Below are positions 14,426 through 18,104 of a stretch of 18,104 nt of DNA, piece after piece. The notes beneath the pieces were generated by a model that was not told the DNA's origin, made no database searches, and saw nothing but the letters and a program-made list of their open reading frames with translations. This DNA comes from Clostridia bacterium. Lineage in GTDB: Bacteria; Bacillota; UBA994; PWPR01. Location of the stretch: assembly GCA_003557085.1 (NCBI GenBank), contig PWPR01000049.1, positions 1-18,104 of the forward strand. The letters are read 5' to 3'. The position numbers and the translations under genes were made by a program. How positions within the stretch are numbered: position 1 is the first letter of the stretch; each line of letters starts with the position of its first letter.

Positions 14426-15068
14426 TTTTTATGCCCCTGTCCTTGATTTCATACACAATATCCCCGCAATTATTCACTAAATCCATATCATGAGTGATTA
14501 TTAGAAATCCAATGCCTTTGTCACGCAAACTATTTATTATCCTGTATAATTGAGATCTATTCTTAAAGTCAAGCCCTGAAGTTGGTTCATCTAAGACTAA
14601 AAACTTAGGATTTAATAAGAATGTAGTTGCTAAAGCAAGTCTTCTTTTCTCTCCCTGACTTAAAGTTAAAGTTTTCGAATTAGATAAATGTTCTATATTA
14701 AACTGTTTCAATAGCTCTTTATAGTCAGTAAGACCATAATCAATAAATCTATTTACAAATGTCATTTCATCTTTTACTGTAGGATTAAATATTTGCTTAT
14801 CTGGATTCTGGAAACAATAACCTACCTCTTTACCAATTTCTGCTAGAGTATAATTATTCACTAATTTTCCATTAAGAAAAACTTCTCCAGAATAATCTTT
14901 AATAATCCCTATTATAATCTTACTTAGTGTTGTTTTTCCACTACCATTTTCGCCAATTAGCATTGTACATTTTCCTAAGTACAAATCCCAGTTAATTTTA
15001 CTAAATAGTTCCTTATCTTTTGTCGAGTAAGTTAGATTTTTAATTTTTATGAAATCTATATCATTCAT
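14409..15068 (-). CDS. ecfA: ECF transporter ATPase (second EcfA)
   Basis: This 219-residue ABC ATPase contains Walker A GENGSGKTT at 39-47, Q-loop CFQNPDKQIFNPTVKDEM, signature LSQGEKRR, Walker B FLVLDEPTSGLD and switch histidine ITHD. The FQNPD.QIF pattern is typical of EcfA/CbiO proteins. Its ATG overlaps the stop of the upstream ATPase by one base (TAATG), with GAGGTG as ribosome binding site, and its own end overlaps ecfT by 17 nt. It pairs with the ATPase at 15068-15748 as the non-identical EcfA/EcfA' heterodimer. The substrate cannot be deduced from it. Confidence 0.92.
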   Translation of the reverse strand: MNDIDFIKIKNLTYSTKDKELFSKINWDLYLGKCTMLIGENGSGKTTLSKIIIGIIKDYSGEVFLNGKLVNNYTLAEIGKEVGYCFQNPDKQIFNPTVKDEMTFVNRFIDYGLTDYKELLKQFNIEHLSNSKTLTLSQGEKRRLALATTFLLNPKFLVLDEPTSGLDFKNRSQLYRIINSLRDKGIGFLIITHDMDLVNNCGDIVYEIKDRGIKIAKKI

Positions 15069-15748
15069 TAGCTCACCTCACGAAATCGTCCATCATCAAG
15101 TTCATAGATTGAATCAGCTATATCTAAATTATCAAGATCATGTTCTACCATAATAATAGTTTTGTTTAACCTTCTTAACTCTGTCAAAGCTCTCTTTACA
15201 CGTTCTTTTCCTTTTTGATCAAGATAAGAAAGAGCCTCATCAAGTAATATAATATCTGCTCCTAAACATAGTATAGAGGCTAATGTCACTAATTGCTTTT
15301 CCCCTCCAGAGAGACTATTTGGATTTCTGTTTATTAAATCTTCTATACTTAGCTGTTCTATAACATATGATATTCTCTTCTCTATTTCATCTTTAGATAT
15401 ACACAGATTCTCAGGGCCAAATGCTAATTCATCTTCTACCAATGGAAATACAATTTGATCATCAGGATTTTGAAATACAGTTCCAACTAAAGAAGACAGT
15501 TCCGTAAATGAAATTTCATCTATATTTTTACCATTTATGTGAATTTTGCCTTCAAGTGCACAGCTTTGTCTTTTTGGAATTATACCATTAAGGGTTTTTA
15601 GAAAAGTAGATTTGCCAATGCCACTTTCACCAACTATGCCAATAATTTGCCCTTTCTTAATTTTGATTTCTAAATTACACAAAATGGGTGTGTTATTACT
15701 ATTAAATCTTACAAATAAGTCTTCCACTTCTACAGCATAACTATCCAT
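15068..15748 (-). CDS. ecfA: ECF transporter ATPase (first EcfA)
   Basis: This protein of about 226 residues carries Walker A GESGIGKST at 40-48, Q-loop VFQNPDDQIVFPLVEDEL, signature LSGGEKQ, Walker B IILLDEALSYLD and switch VEHD. AFGPEN and FQNPD.QIV are ECF-type signatures. I chose the ATG at 15746-15748, one nt after the stop of the molybdopterin-fold protein, because AAGGA lies 8 nt upstream. An ATG at 15781 lies inside that neighbour and has no ribosome binding site. It forms the heterodimeric engine with the next ATPase. Confidence 0.92.
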   Translation of the reverse strand: MDSYAVEVEDLFVRFNSNNTPILCNLEIKIKKGQIIGIVGESGIGKSTFLKTLNGIIPKRQSCALEGKIHINGKNIDEISFTELSSLVGTVFQNPDDQIVFPLVEDELAFGPENLCISKDEIEKRISYVIEQLSIEDLINRNPNSLSGGEKQLVTLASILCLGADIILLDEALSYLDQKGKERVKRALTELRRLNKTIIMVEHDLDNLDIADSIYELDDGRFREVS

Positions 15749-15749
15749 T

Positions 15750-16277
15750 TTATTTATCCTTAATCTCAATTTTAATCGCATATTTAACCCAAAATTGGCT
15801 AAAAGGGTCGTTAGAAATAATTACTTGGTATGGTCCTGGCCCACCTTGCTCTCTGGGCTTTAAATATTCTTCACCCAACTTATAAGCTAAATACACATTG
15901 TCATCTTGTGCTAGTTTTTCTTGTTCTATTACAACTGTATATCCATCAACAGCGCTTACTATAACAGCATCTATGTCTGATACTAAAAACCCAATATGTT
16001 CTAAAATATGCTTTAGCAATACCCCTGTATAATTTTGCTCAAGAGCATCTCTTCCATCTTCTTTTAAATTTGCCATAAACTTAACAGCCTCAAAATCTAT
16101 TATTTCATCAAAATCATAAACATATAATATTTCATTATTATAATGTATTTCTAATTTTGCTTCATCACTTAATACTTTTCTGTGATCGAGCCCTTCTTGA
16201 TTTAATAGGGTAAATATTACTATTACTATAAGTAAAAATGCTATAAGACCTAGTAAAATTATGTTGTTTTTCTTCAA
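15750..16277 (-). CDS. Membrane-anchored cysteine-free protein with sulfite-oxidase-like molybdopterin-binding fold
   Basis: The 175-residue protein has an N-terminal helix at residues 6-25, so the rest probably lies outside the membrane. The remainder resembles the Oxidored_molyb (sulfite oxidase) domain: YTGVLLKHILEHIGF (83-97), then VIVSAVDGYTVVI (105-117), DDNVYLAYKLGEEYL, GGPGPYQVIISND and FWVKYAIKIEI at the end. The catalytic molybdenum-ligating cysteine of sulfite oxidase is absent, and the protein has no cysteine at all, so redox catalysis is unlikely. Pterin binding is possible. The start codon is TTG with GAGGAG 8 nt upstream. It is placed between the S component and the ATPases of the ECF transporter, 2 nt and 1 nt from its neighbours, so I infer an accessory capture protein. 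Confidence 0.72.
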   Translation of the reverse strand: MKKNNIILLGLIAFLLIVIVIFTLLNQEGLDHRKVLSDEAKLEIHYNNEILYVYDFDEIIDFEAVKFMANLKEDGRDALEQNYTGVLLKHILEHIGFLVSDIDAVIVSAVDGYTVVIEQEKLAQDDNVYLAYKLGEEYLKPREQGGPGPYQVIISNDPFSQFWVKYAIKIEIKDK

Positions 16278-16279
16278 AT

Positions 16280-16849
16280 TTAACTCTCCTCTGGATTATC
16301 TAATAAATCTTTAAGGCCAAACTCGTTAAGGCGATTGTATATAAAGTATGCTAGTAAACCGCCAAGTCCGCCTGATAATGCGCCACTGGCTAAACTTAAC
16401 ACAAGGGGGATTAGTGGCAATCTGAAAAAGACTAAGTTTGATAAATAGGTACCACTTATATTTGCAATTAGACCTGCTACAAAAAAATCGATATTTGTTG
16501 TTACTTTTCTTCTGGCAATCAAGAATATTACATCAATCATAATCCCGGGCAAGGTATATGTTAAAATACTAACTACCCCGTGAGAGCCAAAAGAACCAGA
16601 TACCATTACTATTATAGCTTGTGTTAAAGCTGTAATAGTTGCAACTCCTCTTCTCTTAATTAAGCCTGCACTTAAAACAATCCACAACATATAGAACCCT
16701 CCAGCTAGAGCCCCTCCAGGTATAAACAAAGGACCTGTAATCATGTGGGTCAAAGGCACTATTATTGGTTTAGTAGCTAAACCAAGTGCTGCCATTAAAG
16801 CTATAATAATTAGTTCATGAATAGAGAACTTACTTAGTATCTTACTCAT
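16280..16849 (-). CDS. ECF transporter substrate-specific membrane protein (S component)
   Basis: The 189-residue protein has about six membrane helices. The first, LIIIALMAALGLATKP, carries the small-residue pattern that S components use to dock on EcfT. TGPLFIPGGALAGGFYMLW, the VSGSFGSHGVVSILTYTLPG stretch and GALSGGLGGLLAYF are glycine-rich like many S proteins. It does not match the thiamine, biotin, riboflavin or cobalamin S families that I can recall, and somewhat resembles the YkoE/hydroxymethylpyrimidine type. I chose the ATG at 16847-16849, which has a perfect AGGAGG 6 nt upstream. A TTG at 16867 in frame would lie inside the terminator. It is the first gene after the riboswitch, so the ligand sensed there is the best hint to its cargo. 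Confidence 0.8.
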   Translation of the reverse strand: MSKILSKFSIHELIIIALMAALGLATKPIIVPLTHMITGPLFIPGGALAGGFYMLWIVLSAGLIKRRGVATITALTQAIIVMVSGSFGSHGVVSILTYTLPGIMIDVIFLIARRKVTTNIDFFVAGLIANISGTYLSNLVFFRLPLIPLVLSLASGALSGGLGGLLAYFIYNRLNEFGLKDLLDNPEES

Positions 16850-16865
16850 ATGCTTCCTCCTAAAC

Positions 16866-16888
16866 AAAAAACTCCTCTAAAAAGGAGT
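16866..16888 (-). terminator. Riboswitch-controlled terminator of the ECF operon
   Basis: On the minus strand ACTCCT and AGGAGT form the stem with a TTTTAG loop, followed by TTTTTGTTT and the AGGAGG of the S-component gene. It lies just downstream of the aptamer. Its 5' arm (TCCTTT at 16881-16886) can pair instead with AAAGGA at 16904-16909 in the aptamer, making an anti-terminator. Confidence 0.8.
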
Positions 16889-16890
16889 CT

Positions 16891-16998
16891 TAGTGAAAAA
16901 ATATCCTTTCCAGACAGGAGGCATTTTCGTTTCCAAAAATACCCTAACGGCTAGGCAGGCGTATTTAAAACTTAGCCTGCCAAGCTCGGATGTTTTTC
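16891..16998 (-). ncRNA. Moco/Tuco riboswitch candidate (MOCO RNA motif)
   Basis: The minus-strand leader folds as follows. A closing stem P1 joins GAAAAA plus ATCC (16988-16998) with GGAT plus TTTTTC (16895-16906). GGCAGGC (16975-16981) pairs with GCCTGCC (16954-16960), extended by GCT/AGC. A hairpin of 10 bp at 16920-16943 is capped by a GAAA tetraloop and followed by CTCCTGTCTGGAAAGGA. The GNRA tetraloop, the GAAACGAAAATGCCTCC run and the GGAAAGGA end match my memory of the Moco RNA motif, which controls molybdenum and tungsten cofactor genes. The extra helix would favour the Moco over the compact Tuco form, but I am less sure of that. A covariance-model search would settle it. The MobB and Moco-fold genes downstream support the call. 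Confidence 0.78.
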
Positions 16999-17002
16999 TT
17001 TT

Positions 17003-17031
17003 ATATTAACATAAGCAATAGCTTAAATAAA
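17003..17031 (-). promoter_or_regulatory. Promoter candidate for the ECF/Moco operon
   Basis: The minus strand has an extended -10 box, TGT TAATAT (17003-17011), with a weak -35 TTTATT (17026-17031) at 17 nt. Transcription would begin near 16996, almost exactly at the 5' strand of the aptamer's closing stem. It lies in the 36-nt stretch just after the photolyase stop codon. Confidence 0.5.
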
Positions 17032-17034
17032 CAA

Positions 17035-18104
17035 TCATAACTCATTAATTCTATTAACATACTTATCAATGTCAAATTTTCTTCTTAAACCATTGGCATT
17101 CATGTATCTTAACTTACCAAATATTTTTCTCTCTTGCCATGCTCTATCATGCAAGCCAAAACACCATGCAATCCCGGTATATGAGTTAGGATCTCTACCG
17201 TCCAAAAAATACTTATTATTAAGTTTTAATGCTATATCATATGCCTCACTATAGGATTTGCTCCATTCAATTATTTTCTTGCACCAATACATTCTCATGT
17301 AATTATGCATATATCCTGTTGTAATCATTTCTTTCATAGCACTATTCCAATAAATATCATGAGTAGCTAAATTTTCATAATCTTCTTCTGTATAAATATA
17401 GGCTCTTTCATCATTAATATGCTTTTTCATAGTCTCATAAGCCCAATCATTGGTTATGTAGTCAAACTTATCATATTTTGTATTGTAGTAAACAAAATTA
17501 ATAGCCAACTCTCTTCTGACTATTATTTGCTCTAGAAAGCTTTCTATTGACTCAATTTTTAAATTGTCAATCTCATTATCTCTTAATTTTAATACACACC
17601 TTACAATTTCTTTTGGAGATATTTGACCAAAATGTAAATAAGGACTTAGTTTTGATGTTAAATTTTTTGATGGATCGTTACTGTTTATATATTCATTTAG
17701 ATTTAATTCTGTAAACTCATTTAGTAGTTTCTTAGCTTCCTGATATCCACCAATGAAAGTTTTTTGACTGTTCTCTGATTTTACTTTAAGTAGATTAATT
17801 ACCTCATCAGGATTGTTTAGCTTACCAACTTTCTTTATTTCACTCTTAACTATTGGACTAATCCTTTTCGGTTCTTTGATATATTTGTCGTATTTTAATG
17901 CTATCTTTTTTCTAAATGTCCATGCCATATACTCTTGCTTTTCAGAAGCTTCTTCAACTGGAACAATTACATCAGCTTCTACTTTGGTCAGTCTCACCTG
18001 GTTTTCTTTGCATAGCTCTTCCAGATTATTTCTCCATTGTCTCTGGTGCCGTAAATAACCGACATCACAAAACACCTCAATTGCGTCTTTCACAAGATTA
18101 TTAA
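17035..18104 (-). CDS. Class II CPD photolyase (deoxyribodipyrimidine photo-lyase), 5' end outside window
   Basis: Photolyase uses light and FAD to split cyclobutane pyrimidine dimers. The visible 356 residues match the class II family. VFCDVGYLRHQRQWRNNL and SEKQEYMAWTFRKKI come from the N-terminal domain. The FAD-binding helices follow: LSPYLHFGQISPKEIVR, FLEQIIVRRELAINFVYYN, GYMHNYMRMYWCKKI, LDGRDPNSYTGIAWCFGLHD and WQERKIFGKLRYMN. Class II enzymes have about 450-480 residues, and the frame stays open to the window edge, so about 100-120 N-terminal residues lie beyond position 18104. A GTG at 18093 would be too internal to be the start. It is upstream of, and apparently not controlled by, the riboswitch. 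Confidence 0.95.
   Translation of the reverse strand, partial: NNLVKDAIEVFCDVGYLRHQRQWRNNLEELCKENQVRLTKVEADVIVPVEEASEKQEYMAWTFRKKIALKYDKYIKEPKRISPIVKSEIKKVGKLNNPDEVINLLKVKSENSQKTFIGGYQEAKKLLNEFTELNLNEYINSNDPSKNLTSKLSPYLHFGQISPKEIVRCVLKLRDNEIDNLKIESIESFLEQIIVRRELAINFVYYNTKYDKFDYITNDWAYETMKKHINDERAYIYTEEDYENLATHDIYWNSAMKEMITTGYMHNYMRMYWCKKIIEWSKSYSEAYDIALKLNNKYFLDGRDPNSYTGIAWCFGLHDRAWQERKIFGKLRYMNANGLRRKFDIDKYVNRINEL

Noticed and set aside
14163..14480. Plus-strand open frame of 105 codons opposite ecfT and ecfA
   Set aside because: It mirrors two clearly conserved transporter genes and has no family features of its own.
15546..15740. Plus-strand small open frame opposite the first EcfA
   Set aside because: It is the antisense shadow of the Walker A region and has no independent support.
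16850..16867. TTG start at 16867 for the S component
   Set aside because: It lies in the terminator tail, upstream of the perfect AGGAGG that serves the ATG at 16847-16849.
18091..18093. GTG at 18091-18093 as the photolyase start
   Set aside because: Class II photolyases need about 100 more N-terminal residues, the frame is open to the window edge, and no ribosome binding site fits.

Overview
The window is AT-rich DNA with tightly packed operons and strong AGGAGG-type ribosome binding sites. Its gene families (a DhaL-DegV fusion, an ECF transporter, MobB with a cysteine-rich tail, GlsA, MsrA/MsrB, class II photolyase) suggest an anaerobic low-GC Firmicute, probably in Clostridia. I cannot name the genus. 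Every gene except the glutaminase lies on the minus strand, so transcription mostly runs from right to left. No tRNA, rRNA, CRISPR array, insertion sequence or phage gene was seen, and no gap between genes exceeds about 215 bases.

Right end (about 12.3-18.1 kb). A class II CPD photolyase, cut by the window edge, is followed by the most interesting part of the window. This is a leader RNA that looks like a molybdenum/tungsten cofactor (Moco/Tuco) riboswitch with its own terminator. It controls a seven-gene operon: ECF substrate-binding membrane protein, a membrane-anchored cysteine-free protein with a sulfite-oxidase-type molybdopterin-binding fold, two ECF ATPases, EcfT, MobB with a C-terminal cysteine cluster, and a small aminoglycoside/choline-kinase-like phosphotransferase. 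Together these suggest a cofactor-repressed uptake and salvage route for molybdopterin, its precursor, or the metal itself. The substrate is inferred from the riboswitch and MobB, not shown.

Middle (7.3-12.2 kb). A second minus-strand operon encodes a DUF2254 membrane protein, a flavodoxin-fold quinone/NAD(P)H oxidoreductase, a large unrecognised lipoprotein, the corrinoid adenosyltransferase CobA and a membrane-anchored alpha/beta hydrolase. It ends at a hairpin shared with the convergent glutaminase gene glsA (plus strand). glsA and msrA are divergently transcribed from a compact region holding two good sigma-A promoters.

Left part (0-6.3 kb). msrA-msrB repair oxidised methionine and end at a strong terminator. 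The -35 box of the next operon lies inside that terminator. That operon encodes a DhaL-DegV fusion (FakA/FakB-like fatty acid kinase parts in one chain), a DUF1295 methyltransferase/reductase-like membrane protein, a crotonase lacking both catalytic glutamates, a long TspO-related membrane protein and a DUF2177 membrane protein. It ends at another terminator. The window then enters lysC (aspartokinase), which is cut off at position 1.
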